From positions 3,705,087 through 3,769,086 of the forward strand of contig JALPQD010000089.1 of NCBI GenBank assembly GCA_023101885.1: DNA of 64,000 nt, read 5' to 3'. The position numbers and the translations under genes were made by a program. The DNA is from Typhlomys cinereus (taxonomy: Eukaryota > Chordata > Mammalia > Rodentia > Platacanthomyidae). Positions 33,620 through 46,031 of this stretch are shown in pieces (position 1 is the first letter of the stretch; each line of letters opens with the position of its first letter). Below the pieces are notes generated by a model that was not told the DNA's origin, ran no database searches, and was given only the letters and a program-made list of their open reading frames with translations.

Positions 33620-36600
33620 ATGTCTGGAATTAACAATAGTTTCTCCATTATAACACTAAATGTTAATGGACTTAATTCACCGATCAAGAGACACAGATTA
33701 CAAACTTGGATTAAAAATCACAATCCATCAATCTGTTGCCTGCAGGAAACCCATCTCACCACAAAAGATAGGCACGCTCTAAAAATAAAAGGCTGGTCAA
33801 CAATTCTACAAGCAAATGGAAGCAGAAAACAGGCAGGGGTAGCCATTATGCTATCAGACAAAGTGGATTTCAAACCAAAGAAAATTATAAGAGACACGGA
33901 TGGATACTACATTTTAGTCAGAGGTACAATTCACCAGGAAGATTTCACAATACTGAACATATATGCACCCAATACGGGCCCCTCCACATTCATTAAGAAA
34001 ACCCTACAGCGTCTAAAGCAAGAAATCAACCCCCAAACGATAATTCTTGGGGACTTCAACACCGCCCTCTCTACATGGGATAGATCAACAGGTCAAAAGC
34101 TTAACAGAGACACTTTGGAACTTAATCAAACCCTGAAAGAAATGGACCTCACAGATCTCTATCGAACTTTTCACCCGCGCACCAAAGAATACACATTTTT
34201 CTCAGCAGCACACGGAACTTTCTCCAAAATAGATCACATATTGGGCCACAAAATGAATCTACACATATACAAGAAAGTTGAAATTCTAACCTGTGCCCTA
34301 TCAGACCACCACGGCCTAAAGCTGGACATCCACAACACATCAAACAAGAGAAAATACACTAACTCCTGGAAACTTAACACTATGATGCTGAATGAGAACT
34401 GGATTCAGGAAGAAATTAAAAAGGAAATTCAAGATTTCCTGAAAGTGAATGATAACGAAAATACAACTTACCAAAATCTCTGGGACACAATGAAAGCTGT
34501 TCTAAGAGGTAAGTTCATAGCTCTTAATGCCCACGTCAAAAAATGGAAACATCAGAAATAAACAACTTAACAATGCAGCTTAAAGCTTTAGAGAAACTAG
34601 AGCAATCTGATCCCAAAAGCAGTAGAAGAGAAGAGATTAGCAAAATAAGGGGAGAAATATCTGAAATCGAGACTAAGAAAACGATAGAAAAAATCAACCA
34701 ATCAAAAAGCTGGTTCTTTGAAAAAATCAACAAGATTGATACACCCCTAGCTAAACTAACCAAAAGCAAGAGAGAGAAAACCCAAATTAACAAAATTAGA
34801 AATGAACATGGAGTTATCACTACGGATACCCAAGAAATCCAGAGAATTATAACATCATATTTCAAAAACTTATACTCTGTGAAGTTTGACAACACAAAAG
34901 AGATGGATGAATTTCTAAGTAAACACAACTTACCTAAATTGAATCAGGAAGTTGTGAATTATTTAAATAGTCCTATAACATATAAGGAAATTGAGGAAGT
35001 AATCTCGAATCTTCCCACCAAAAAATGTCCTGGACCAGATGGATTCAGCACAGAGTTCTACAAGACATTTAAGGAGTTAATAACACCAATACTCCTTAAA
35101 CTGTTCCATCAAATAGCAAAGGAAGGAACACTACCAAATTCCTTTTATGAAGCTAATATCGTCTTAATCCCAAAACCTAATAAAGATTCACTTAAAAAAG
35201 AAAACTATAGGCCGATCTCCCTGATGAACACAGATGCAAAGATTCTCAACAAAGTCTTAGCAAATCGGATTCAAAAACATATTAAAAAGATCATTCATGG
35301 GGACCAAGTAGGCTTCATCCCCGGCACACAAGGTTGGTTCAACATACGCAAATCAATAAATGTAATTCATCATGTAAACCAGTCCAAAGTCCAAGACCAC
35401 ATGATACTCTCGATAGATGCAGAAAAAGCTTTTGACAAGATCCAACAGCCTTTTATGATCAAAACGCTAGAGACAGTAGGAATGGAAGGAACCTTTATCA
35501 ATATAATAAAAGCTGTATACAACAAGCCCACAGCAAGGATTATGCTCAATGGGGAACAATTGGAAGCATTCCCACTTCGATCAGGAACAAGACAAGGCTG
35601 TCCACTCTCACCACTTCTATTCAATATTGTACTTGAAGTCTTAGCCGAAGCCATAAGACAAGAAAGGGACATAAGAGGGATTCAAATTGGCAAGGAAGAA
35701 GTCAAGCTATCTCTATTTGCAGATGACATGATCTTATACCTGAGTGATCCCAAAAACTCCACCAGGAAGCTCCTGGAACTAATTGAGAAGTTCAGCAGGG
35801 TGGCAGGATACAAAATAAATGTGCAAAAATCAGAGGCCTTCCTATATGCCCAGAATGAAAGAAGTGAAAAAGCCTTGAGAGAAACCATGCCATTTACTAT
35901 AACCCCTAAAAAATGAAATACCTTGGTATAAACCTAACTAAGGAGGTAAAAGACCTTTACAATGAAAACTTTAAAACCCTAAAGAAAGAAATCGCAGAAG
36001 ACACCAGAAGGTGGAAAGACCTCCCTTGTTCCTGGATTGGCAGAATCAACATTGTAAAAATGACCATCCTACCAAAGGCAATATACAGATTCAATGCTAT
36101 ACCAATCAAAATCCCAAAGCAATTCTTCAAAGAAGTTGACCAAACAATCTCAAAGTTCATATGGAGGCACAAAAGACCCAGGATAGCAAAAACAATCCTG
36201 AGTAACAAAAACACAGCTGGAGGTATTACCATACCAAACCTAAGTCTATACTACAAATCCATAGTTATAAAGACAGCCTGGTATTGGCTCCAAAATAGAC
36301 ACACAGATCAATGGATAAGGATTGAAGACCCAGATATAAGCCCACAAAGTTACAGTCATTTGGTCTTTGACAAAGGGGCCCAAAGAATCCAATGGAAAAA
36401 GAACAGCATCTTCAACAAATGGTGCTGGCAAAACTGGATCTCCACATGCAGAAGATTAAAGCTGGACCCGTACTTGTCACCATGTACAAGACTTAATTCC
36501 AAATGGATCAAGGACCTTGATATCAGGCCAGAGACTTTAAAAACCATAGTTGAAAGGATAGGGAACTCCCTCGAGCTGATTGGGCTAGGCCAACACTTCC

Positions 36601-37441
36601 TAAACAGACATCCAATGGCACAGTCACTGCTACCAACTCTCAACAGTTGGGATCTTGTGAAATTAAAGAGCTTCTGTTCAGATAAAGAGATTGTCACACG
36701 AGCTCAAAGGCAACCCACAGAATGGGAGAAAATCTTCACTAACCACATATCTGACAGAGCTCTACTGTCCAGAGTGCACAAAGAACTTAGAAAATTAAAC
36801 TCCAAGGAAAACACTGGCCCAATTAAAAAATGGGCCCTGGAACTTCAAAGAAACTTTACCAGGGATGAAATTAAAATGTCTAACAATTATCTTAAAAATG
36901 CTCCACTTCCTTCGCCATCAGGGAAATGCAAATCAAAACTTCCCTGAGATATCATCTCACCCCGGTCAGGATGGCAAAAATCCACAGTACAAACAACGAC
37001 AAATGCTGGAGAGGATGTGGAGAGAGGGGAACTCTCCTACATTGTTGGTGGGAATGCAGGCTCATACAGCCCCTCTGGCGAGCCGTCTGGAGATTCTTAA
37101 AGAAATTAAAGATTGTAATGCCATATGACCCTGCTATCCCACTTTTGGGAATAACCCCCCAAGCAGCAGAGGTTCGCCTCGATAGCACAAGCTCGACCAT
37201 GTTCATAGCAGCACTGTTTACAATAGCAAAGTCATGGAATCAACCTAAATGTCCAACAGTTGACGAGTGGATAAGGAAACTGTGGTACATCTATACAATG
37301 GAGTACTACTCAGCCATCAAAAATGATGAATTACTGGAATTTGCTGGGAAATGGATGTCATTAGAAAGAATTATATTAAGTGAAGCATCCCAAACCCAGA
37401 AAATTAAGCGCCGTATGTACTCCCTAATAGGTGGCTCCTAG
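33620..37441 (+). pseudogene. L1 ORF2 (endonuclease/reverse transcriptase), three single-A shortfalls
   Basis: ORF2p nicks target DNA at TTTT/AA-type sites and primes reverse transcription of L1 RNA there. Four overlapping frames cover it: 33620-34561, 34543-35916, 35913-36947 and 36926-37441. The endonuclease (residues 1-240) has [20 protein letters not shown] and [10 protein letters not shown]. The RT has [15 protein letters not shown] preceded by LSLF (the FADD catalytic pair) and [11 protein letters not shown]. The C-terminus has the Cys-Cys-His-Cys cluster [18 protein letters not shown]. The three frame changes fall at A6 (34538-34543; A7 in the left-edge copy at 1003-1009), A6 (35908-35913) and A5 (36894-36898; A6 in the copy at 25432-25437). 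Allowing for three bases the length is 1275 codons, the usual size. No stop arises by substitution. Confidence 0.95.
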
Positions 37442-38404
37442 TACCAAACTCACCCAGCCCACATTGAGACACTCAAAAGTAAACCTATGTAACACAGTAA
37501 TTGCAAGGATGATGAACAAGAGAGATGGGTTAGGAGGGCCACACCAGAAACAAGGAGAGAGGAGACCATGTTACAGCAGAGAAAATAGGCCTCCATCAAG
37601 GTCTGCAAGTAAGTAATGAGACACCTGGTTAAGTTCACAGACGTTCTTTCCTGATCTCACCAGAAGGGGAGGGCATATAGTCTAGCAGATAAAAGTAATC
37701 ATTTTGCAAATGGGTGATGGACCCCTCCCTCAGTGAGGTTTCCTACTCTTATTACATCTACCCTTGAATGTGCTATTACAACAAGACTCCAGTTTAACAG
37801 CTTTTTGTCTCTGGCCAGGGGGTGACATACAGTGCCCAGCAGAATGGAGTGAAGGGAATTGCAGGAGCAGCAAAACTGCAAAAGAAAATCAACAAACCAC
37901 AATCCAGAACTTCAGAGACTCTATATCAATCACATAGAACTAGGACAGCCTAATCTCTCCCCATCCTGGAGCTCAGGGACATTTGCGGAAGAGGGGGCGG
38001 TAAGATTGTAAGAGCAAAAGGATGGGAGGAGCAACGATTTGCAAGATTCTCAACAATAGTTGGGGCCAAAGCAATCATAATGGAACTTTGCATGCCCTGT
38101 GCAATGTCCAGCGCACTGTTGCCCTCATAAAGTCTAGCATCTGTTAAGGGCACCGAGACCCCTGGAGGCAAGGGATTGACAGCCATAGTAGTGATCTTAT
38201 GCTTAAGGGGAACAAGAGAAAGGGCTTATGGAAATGCCACTGGGTCCTTATATGTCATCGGAGAGGAGGACCCAGTGGAGAGTTAGGCGCACACAATAAA
38301 GGACTCTCTGGGAATTGGGGGGGAGACACTGGGGGAAGGGGAGGGGGGAGGGAGGGAACTGGTAAAAAATTTTTAAAATGTATAATTAAATTTTTAATTA
38401 AAAA
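37442..38404 (+). other. L1 3'UTR, G-rich tract and A-rich tail
   Basis: The 3'UTR matches those at 26013-27052 and 24085-24890. It ends with a G/A-only tract at about 38317-38361 (gggggaagggg then aggggggagggaggg) and a tail of mixed A and T. The terminal motif gtacctattaagtttgtatgag seen in sister copies is missing here: the sequence goes from ggaactggta straight to the tail, a small 3' deletion. Confidence 0.9.
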
Positions 38405-38423
38405 AAAAAGAACTGAGTATTCT

Positions 38424-40320
38424 GAAATAATAGCCACATATTATTACTTCTGTGACACATTCACTGATAAAATGTTCATGTAAATTATTTACTTGGTATC
38501 AATAGTCCTTAGAGGGAGGTCTTACTATCAATTAGTCATAAACTGAATGAAATTGTGAAATTTGCACAAATATCACAAAACAGTAAATGGCAATTTTAGG
38601 ATTTACATGAGGATTCGCTCTTCCTTATAAGCCACAGAAAGTACCACAGGAGTCTTTCACTTCTTATACATTTATTCTTTTTCTAAAATTGCTTTGTCTC
38701 TTACTGTGTCTAAGAAATGTGCTAATAGCTGCTTTTAAGCTACAAAATAAGAGCTTATTTTTTGGAAGGAATCAGGGATTACCATTAAAAATGAAATTTT
38801 GAGTTTTCACGAACTTGCTTTTCTGTTAGCAGTCTTTGAGCTTTCTCCTGGCACACACCTACGACAGGATGATACCATGGCTTCTAGACTGCATTACTAA
38901 TTGAAAGAAAGCACAGAGAAAAATAGTGACACTAGTCTTCAAGAAGGTGCCCCTTGCTTCAGCAAGGAGGAATGTGGACTCAATCACGAGCTTTATATAA
39001 CCCTCCTTTTTATGTAATTTGTGTTAGAGGGCGTCATACCTATGATGATGTAGCAGCTGTGAATTATTTACTACATTTGTGAGCTAACATTACTCAATAA
39101 AAAGCACATCTTCACATATTGAATTAGAAAAATCTAGAAAATCAAAACAATGGAGAATACACAGAAGATTAAGCACTTGGAATACAAGGGAGTATTGGAC
39201 GCCTGGTAGACCTGCCTCTATGATGGCCTTTATATCTCACCGGAGACAATTGCTTATGAACTTGTCTTTGCATTGTGCTGCAAAGTGTTCAAAGACAGGT
39301 TCTGCCTTGATCCTGTCAACATCTTCTGCTCCTAGTCCAGCGTTTCATACAGAAGACACCTCAGCACATGCAAATGTCCTTCTCTCAACAATTACAAACT
39401 GTTATCTGCCATATTCTTTTCTTTTTCCTCAGCTGGCTCCTCCTTCCCCCCACATTTCCTCCCTCCTCTCTTTCTAAGGTAACTTAACATTTGTTAGAAA
39501 ATCTTGATACTCTGCCAGGGTTGTGTTTAAAGTCCCCTCTCTTCCTCCCCTCTCACCCAACATTATTTCTGATTGTCCTCTTACCATTGAACAAGTGTAA
39601 AAGAGAGAATGGCCTTTAACTGTCATTAGGTTCAGAGGTATTAAGACTTGTCTGCTCAATAAGATAAGGAATAGAAAGTAGTATTTCTTCAAGGCAGAAC
39701 ATCTAAGTTGCTAGTATAAAAACTATATCAAAGAAAATTACTTTTGTAACTTTGTCAGCCTCTTGGTTTTTACTCTACAGTCCTTAGTTTCCTGGTACAT
39801 AAAAATGTGTCACTTAAAATGTGTTAGATATATTTCAGTGGTACATCATGGTTAACGAGTCTCAGATATTATAAAACGTTGTGGAGCCTACAACTCGCAT
39901 TCTTTCAGCATTGCAAATTATCTATATGCAGCCTGAGGGTAGTATGAGTTATAAAGCGGGGGTTAACAAAGTATAAAATTGCTCTGTTTTATATTTTTCA
40001 GATAATAAACTGACAAAATTAATTTGGGAATGAAAAGGTTGGCAGGAGACATTGACAGGCACAGTTTCATGTTTTATTTTTTCCTTGTGAGCAGTCTGAG
40101 AGTGGAAAAGATAGACGGCATATCTAAAGTTCTACAGCGATTCCTCAAGATTTCAATTTCTATCTTTGTAATACTAATTCATGACCACACTCACTGAACC
40201 CTACCAGGTCAGGCACAGTGAATAAGATTAAGTACTAAGAAACTCCAAAAATATATACCTCAAATGTCACAGTTTTCCTACCTAGCGAAGAATTTTCTCT
40301 TCCTTTGAGTATCACAGTAC
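38424..40320. other. No recognisable feature
   Basis: About 1.9 kb of unique-looking sequence downstream of the full-length L1; no gene signal. The pyrimidine-rich frame at 39220-39477 is not convincing. Confidence 0.45.
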
Positions 40321-40334
40321 TCTGTTACTGTTTT

Positions 40335-41060
40335 TTATTTTAATATTTATTTATTTTTTCCACTCATACAAACTTGATAGTACCCCATTCCCTTCCTTCC
40401 CTCCACCCTTCCCTGGATTCCCTTGCTCCCTTCCCCCTTTTTCCTTCCTTTCCCCCCTCCCTTTCTCCCATTGTCCTCCCCCCATTCTAGAGCATCTTTT
40501 AGTGTGCATGTCAAATTTCCCTCTGGGTCCTCCTCTCTGATGAGGTATAAGGACACGGTAGCATTGCCTAGAGTACTTTTTTGTGTTCCCCTTTAGTATG
40601 GGAACACTATTGTGGCTGTTAATCCCTTGCCTCTAAGGATCCTAGTGCCTGTGATCCATGCTAGACTTTGGGGGGGTCAATGATATGTTGGTCATTACGC
40701 AGGTCATGCAAAGCCCTATTATGATTACTTCGGCCCTAACTTGTGTGGAGAATCTTGCATGTCGTAACTCCTCCCCATCTTTAGGCTCTTACAATCTTAC
40801 CTCCCCCTCTTCTGCAAATTTCCCTGAGCTTTAGGATGGGGAGATTATGCTGGCCTGGTTCCAGGTGGTTGATATAGAGTCTCTGATGTTCTGAATTGTG
40901 GTTTGTTGATTTTTTTTTTTTTTTCAGTTTTGCTGCTTCTGCACTGCTCTTAGCTCCATCCTGATGGTTTATGGATGTCACCCCCTGGCCAGAGATAAAA
41001 GGCTGTTAAAATAGAGTCTTATTATAAGAGTAGATTCAGAGGTAGATGGAATAAGAGTAG
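40335..41060 (-). mobile_element. L1 3'UTR insertion with 14-bp target-site duplication
   Basis: The antisense L1 3' end comprises tail, terminal motif (complement of tcatacaaacttgatag), polypurine tract and about 550 bp of 3'UTR. The site tctgttactgtttt is at 40321-40334 and 41061-41074. It is moderately diverged from the 37-kb copy. Confidence 0.93.
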
Positions 41061-41061
41061 T

Positions 41062-41275
41062 CTGTTACTGTTTTGATATGAAGTGTCTCTCCCCTAAAAC
41101 TTGATTACCAGCCTTAGTGTTATTGAGCAGGTGCTAATTTATCAATGGATTATTCCACTGGAGCATTCACAGCTGATTTTGATATTGGGAGATAAGGACT
41201 AGTTGGGGAATGTAGGTCACTAGTGGTGTGCCTTGGAAGGTTACATCTTATCCTTGCCTCTTTCTTTTAAGATTA
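41062..41275 (+). repeat. MaLR-type LTR, partial
   Basis: It begins tctgttactgttttgatatgaagtgtc, then a gattaccagccttagtgttattgagcaggtgc block and gttggggaatgtaggtcactagtgg. The order is that of MT/ORR-type LTRs. The L1 at 40335 inserted at its first bases. Confidence 0.55.
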
Positions 41276-41279
41276 CTTC

Positions 41280-41835
41280 TCTTATTGATGAATTTTGTTC
41301 TTTGAAGATTTGTATACACACCTAATACATTTTTATTGCCTTTTCCTCTACATGTTCTTATCTCTCACTCCCCACCAACCAGATCCTCCCTTCCCTATTA
41401 GTTTTCCTACTACATTCATGTCTTTATATTTTGTTTTGTGTCCCATTGTATTTACCCAGAGGGTTTTTTTTTCTGTGTATGTGTTATATCCTGGGCTTGG
41501 GGCTATCTTTAGTGCTGTGCCTTTGGAAGTTACATCTTGTTCTTGTGTTCTCTCTCACTCTCTCTCTTCTCTCCCTCTTAAAAGTAAATTTATTAAATTT
41601 ACATTTTTATATACATGCTCCTTTTTCTCCCTCATTCCACCCTCCCTCCTCCCTCCCTTTCCTCCCACTTCCATCCCATCCCACCCTCATTCCTATCCCT
41701 AGGTGGACCCAGTCTACTCCCTCCTATTCTCCTGTCATTTGGTTCTATGGGTCCCGGGGTTCCCTCTGTATCATCTGTTCTGATGGGGGCTCAGGCCTCT
41801 CCTTCTTAACCTCTATAAGTTGAGCTGCTTTGTTG
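41280..41835 (-). mobile_element. Old L1 3'UTR fragments, antisense
   Basis: Two C/T-rich antisense stretches (41325-41450 and 41575-41835) resemble complements of old L1 polypurine tracts and 3'UTRs; the second shares a gggctcaggcctctcc-like end with 18790-18810. The reading frames of 130-135 codons across here are low-complexity artefacts. Confidence 0.5.
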
Positions 41836-42524
41836 TACTTTCTCATTTTTTTGTGCATTCCCATGGCCATAAATCTGTTTTGTCTCAGACATAAAATCAA
41901 AGGTACCAACTGTCCATACTGTGAGAACTCTGAAATCCCCTGAGCCCAAACAAAATCTTTCCTTCCGCAGGTGGCTTTTCTCAGGTATTCATCACAGCAA
42001 TGGAGAACCGACTCACACACCCTGTGTCTCTGTTGGGATATATCACTTTCTATCTTTTCTTGCTTTTCCATATTTCTCCTCCACTCATCCCTTCTTGCCT
42101 TTCTCTTTTCTTCTCTAGGCCATTCATTAAGCTACTTAAGTTCATGTTACAGAGACACATGATAGGAAAAACGATGCAGACCAAGCGTTTCTATTCTCAA
42201 GGGTTCATTATATAAATGAACATGAGATATCAAGTTCCAGATGGCAATACGTGATAAAAGTCTTGTTATACATTTGATTCCATGCATCTCTTGCATCTCG
42301 TTCATGGTAACATCTCGGTACATTTTTAGAGAACGACTCTTTCCAAGTAGAATCTAGTTTTGAGTCATCTTTGTATTTCAGTTCTTTGTGTACAGGGCAT
42401 GTACAATATATCTTTCCTGAATTAAAGCTGAGCAGGTCAAAATGCAGCACAAATCACATGATATGCAGGTCACTTACTGCTTTCTCATTTTGAGTTTTGT
42501 TCTTTTCCCTTTGTGGAGGAAAAT
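41836..42524. other. No recognisable feature
   Basis: Unique-looking sequence; an 80-codon minus frame at 42208-42450 has no recognisable domain. Confidence 0.4.
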
Positions 42525-42645
42525 AATTACTATTGCCCATTAATTATGTGCCAACTGCATTGTGTTAAGCGAAGTGAAGATAATTATGTGCATTTTGCAT
42601 ATGAACTAATCGAAGCATGGAGAGATGCAGAAATCCAACTAAAAA
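42525..42645 (-). repeat. MIR SINE fragment
   Basis: An antisense MIR order is visible: attatgtgccaactgcattgtgttaagcg, then attttgcatatgaactaatcgaagcatgga, which correspond to the 'tatgtgccaggcactgtgctaag' and 'attttacagatgaggaaactgagg' parts. Strong decay. Confidence 0.6.
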
Positions 42646-42729
42646 ATCATGATCCTGTGAAGCTGAAGAAGCAGAGATTTGCTCCCATCATGTAAATTCC
42701 TGTTTATGATTCTGCCTAACGCCATGTGG

Positions 42730-42890
42730 GAGACACAGGATAACGGGCTTGGAAGTCAAGGAGCTTTGTCTCTTTTCTACGAACTTGAGTCAATTAATTA
42801 ATCCTCTTGAGCTTTAGTTTGTCAGAAAACTGGAATAGGAATATTTATTCATAGAGAGCTACCACATGCCTTGCTCTAAGGAAATTCTGG
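42730..42890 (+). repeat. MIR SINE fragment
   Basis: Sense MIR: cgggcttggaagtcaagg, then cgaacttgagtcaattaattaatcc and cttgagctttagtttgtc. Opposite in orientation to the neighbouring MIR. Confidence 0.6.
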
Positions 42891-43134
42891 TCCCTTTCCT
42901 TATTTCTCTTTTTTTTCAGAGACACAGTAGTCTTGAGAATGGTATTCATTGAGTATCCAGAAGCTGGAAGACCCTTGGATTTCTATTGCATAGTGTGAGT
43001 TCTTATTATGACTCTGCGTGGCACAGTGGGTACATATATGATATAAGGGCTTTTATTGTGATATTTTTTATGTACTTGTAATGTGCTCTGATCATATTTA
43101 TCCTGGTTATTGTTCACTGATTCCTTGTTCTCCT

Positions 43135-43510
43135 TTTCTGTATGCTCTTCCAAGTCTAGAATAGACTCCTTTTACATCAATGTTTTTTTTTTAATTTTCT
43201 TTAATTCTCCCCATATGAGAGAAAACATGTGATACTTGTCTTTCTGAGTCTGCCTTACTTTGCTTAATATGGTGATATCTTGTTCCAACTATTTTTCTGC
43301 AAACATCATTTCATTCTCTTTTGTGGCTAGAAAAAAACACTGTGAACATTTACTTCACTTTTTGAATCCATTCATCTGTTAATGAGGATGTATTTTCATT
43401 CCACAATTGGGCTGTTTTGAATAGTTTCTCTTAGTAAACTGACTTTGATTCCTTTGTGTATATACCTAGACATTTAGATTACATTCCTAGAAATGATCAT
43501 TCTGGATTGC
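43135..43510 (-). mobile_element. Ancient L1 ORF2 C-terminal fragment
   Basis: Antisense blocks match the ORF2 3' region that is conserved across mammalian L1s: tttctgagtctgccttac, ctttgcttaatatggtgat, tttttctgcaaacat and tgaatccattcatctgtt. Too decayed to give a frame. Confidence 0.75.
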
Positions 43511-43511
43511 T

Positions 43512-43683
43512 TTACTCCCTTATTACTTTACTCTGGGATATCCCAGGCTCCATATTCCAGTGCCAGAAGTACAGGCAGCTGCCATTTCTGCCTGGCATTT
43601 TTTTTGGTGGGATCTGTGATCCAAATTTGGATCCTTTTGCTTGTGAGATAGAGGCTGAACACCTGAGCCATCTCTCCAGCCAG
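43512..43683 (-). mobile_element. B2-like SINE fragment
   Basis: Antisense: ctgggatatcccaggctcc, gctgccatttctgcctggc and cacctgagccatctctccag. The (CA)n tail portion is missing. Confidence 0.82.
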
Positions 43684-43959
43684 ATCCACAATTTCTTAAT
43701 GTAAATATAATTTTTTTGAGAAAGATTGGGAGAGTAACAGATGGTTACCAGACTTAGCATCTCTTTCTTTAGTAATTGAGTACTATTGAAATGACCCACT
43801 TCTCTTGTGACAAGCCCAGAAATTTCAGCATGTTCGTTTCTCTTCTTGGAAAACTACATTTTTGTTCTTTGCTGGGTATGCTGCTGCTTCAGCCTCTTGT
43901 TTTACTATTTTTCTTTATACTTTTTCTAAAAGGAAAGAGTTGATCATTTCTTTTCTTAT

Positions 43960-44640
43960 TATTCTTTTATTGTTTCATATATGAATACAGTGAATTTATG
44001 ATAATTTTCACACCTTAACCCCCAGTCCCGTCTTCCCTTCACCTTCCCACTACAACCTATCTTTTTCCTTGTCAGTCTCTCTCCTATTATCATTTTTTTT
44101 GTATGAGTTCCCCATTAGGTTTCATTTGGGTTGCCTTTGATGACATATCCTGAGTGCTTGCATGCACATGAATCACATATCCATGGGTAGACCACTCGGG
44201 AAAATATCTCCCTTCCCATCAGGGTTGAGCTTCATCAGTCTCTCAAGAAGATGTGGAGTCACTTGAGTCCTCTGCCTTTTCATGGTAACATGATGATAGA
44301 ACAAATCCTATGCAAGTCTTATGGAAATGTATGTAGCTGCTGTGTGTTCATGGATGTGATACCCCTGGCACATCCAGAAGATAATGTCTGACTTTCATCC
44401 TTCAGACTCTTGCAATCTTATTTCTCCTGCTTCCACAATGGTCCCTGAGCTCTGGGGTGGTGAGTGGTTTGGATGCTGTGTTTAGGGCCGAATCATCTGC
44501 TATCTGTGCTTTTGCCAACTGTGATTTGCTTTACTAAAACACTGTCTATTGCAGAAGAAAGCTTCTAGGTTAAGTGCTGACCCCTCCAGTGTGAGGATAT
44601 GCTGAACAAATATCTAAAAACATGATACCTGGATATTGCT
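43960..44640 (-). mobile_element. Old (Lx-like) L1 3'UTR, antisense
   Basis: It starts with a T-rich stretch and continues through blocks that I associate with older rodent L1 3'UTRs: ttgcatgcacatgaatcac, cagactcttgcaatcttat and ccctgagctctggggtgg. Coding sequence is absent. Confidence 0.55.
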
Positions 44641-45598
44641 GGTTTCTGTGGAAGTAAATACTTCCATGTAATAGATGTAAACCAAGAACCAAGATTTCAG
44701 AACCTTGGAAAGTTCTCTGAGTGGGTTTTAGTCCTCAATTCCTTTCTGACACAAAACTCAGAAGTCTTTCAGTTTTTATTCTAAGAATGGGGCTCCAAAT
44801 GTCTTCCTTTCCCTTTAATGATATCAAGTCAAATAATAGAAAGAAAGATGCCAAGAACTGGTAACTTGCTGTCTGTATTTTCCTCATTGACACATAGTTT
44901 TTCATAAATATTTTGGAATGTCACTAGCATAAGGATAGATTAGCAGTTTGTGAAACATTGAAGAAAGTTGAGCAGTCAGTCTTTCTTGCGGCTGAGAAAT
45001 ACAGTGGTGATATTTTTCTTTCCTACTCTTGCATTTTTACTTCTTTTTCTCTTTAAACACTAATTTAGTAGGAGAATCTAGAGGAGGGAAAGAAGAGAGC
45101 AACTGCTGATGGTGCATAAGGCCCTAATAGCTCATGGCAACTTTCCAGATGAGCATGAATATGTAATTTCAGGCATATTATAATCAAAAGACCTGGAGGT
45201 TCTTTGCCTATTTTCCTTATGTTTCAGCGTTATGTTTTGATGATCCTAATTAGGATTTTGTCCTGCACGTTAGAATTCTGTTTATGGTTATATGTATATC
45301 AATTGATGAGCAGAAAAGGATTCCTGCTCATGCTATGGATCATCTGATCTCTGTTAACATAGAAATGGCAGGCAGGAATGTCTCCTCATGTCACTGTTTA
45401 TGTGGGTTGCTATGTCATTGTCAAAGTTGTGTGAGCTGGAGTTTGCCCCACACCTCCGGGCAGCTAATGATATTAGTAGATGGTGCAAGCTGCTGCTTTC
45501 CTCAGTCAGGCATGGATGAAAGCATGCACCTTAGTAATTTGTATTGTCAGAGTGTAGTGTCTTGGATAAAATAGTTAATAATTCTACTTTTTTCATGC
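44641..45598. other. No recognisable feature
   Basis: Unique-looking sequence; the 96-codon frame at 45284-45574 shows no domain. Confidence 0.4.
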
Positions 45599-46022
45599 TG
45601 TCATAGTTAGGTACAGGTATCAACTTGATGGTTGCAGATTCAAGTTCTGGGCACATTTATAGGAAATTAGTAGTTGAGTTATGTCCAGTGCAAACCTGCA
45701 AGAGATTGTGTAGTTGATTGGGCAGACCCAGCCCATGGTAGATGGGACTAATCCCTGGATAGGTGAATAAAATACAGAGAAATGGTTGAGGAAGTTAGGA
45801 TCCTTCTGTATACTTGGCCAGACATGTTCATCTGGCAAGTAAGGATCATCCTTCTTTCAGTGGTTGTGTGGATATTATATGGCCAGTTCTCTAATCTCTG
45901 GTGTTAGTGTGAATTCTCCTGCCAAGATAAACAGCTGTAACCAGACTATCATAAGAAAATAAACTTCTTGCTCCCTTAAGCAGTCATGATTTTATCAGCA
46001 ACCACACATGTGAATTGCAACA
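45599..46022 (+). repeat. LTR-like interspersed repeat, 424 bp (second copy)
   Basis: It aligns end to end with 13231-13660 in the same orientation: tgtcatagttaggtacagg at the start, ggccagacatgttcatctgg in the middle, and aataaac, cccttaag, then cagcaaccacac near the end. The two copies look about three-quarters identical by eye. Confidence 0.7.
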
Positions 46023-46031
46023 TATACATAC

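Larger units (their letters stand above)
32106..38404 (+). mobile_element. Full-length LINE-1 with perfect 19-bp target-site duplication
   Basis: A 6.3-kb element in complete order: monomeric 5'UTR, ORF1, 50-bp spacer, ORF2, about 0.9-kb 3'UTR with G-rich tract, and A-rich tail. It is flanked by aaaaagaactgagtattct at 32087-32105 and 38405-38423 without mismatch. The CpG-dense promoter is undecayed, which together with the perfect duplication indicates a recent insertion. ORF1 and ORF2 contain no substitution-type stop; their only breaks are five single-A shortfalls in runs of A (33299, 33497, 34538, 35908 and 36894). It is either a very recently disabled copy or an intact one with homopolymer errors in the assembly. 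Confidence 0.97.

Noticed and set aside
41295..41823. Overlapping 130-135 codon frames rich in Pro, Ser, Phe and Leu
   Set aside because: They arise from C/T-rich complements of L1 polypurine tracts, low-complexity and not conserved.
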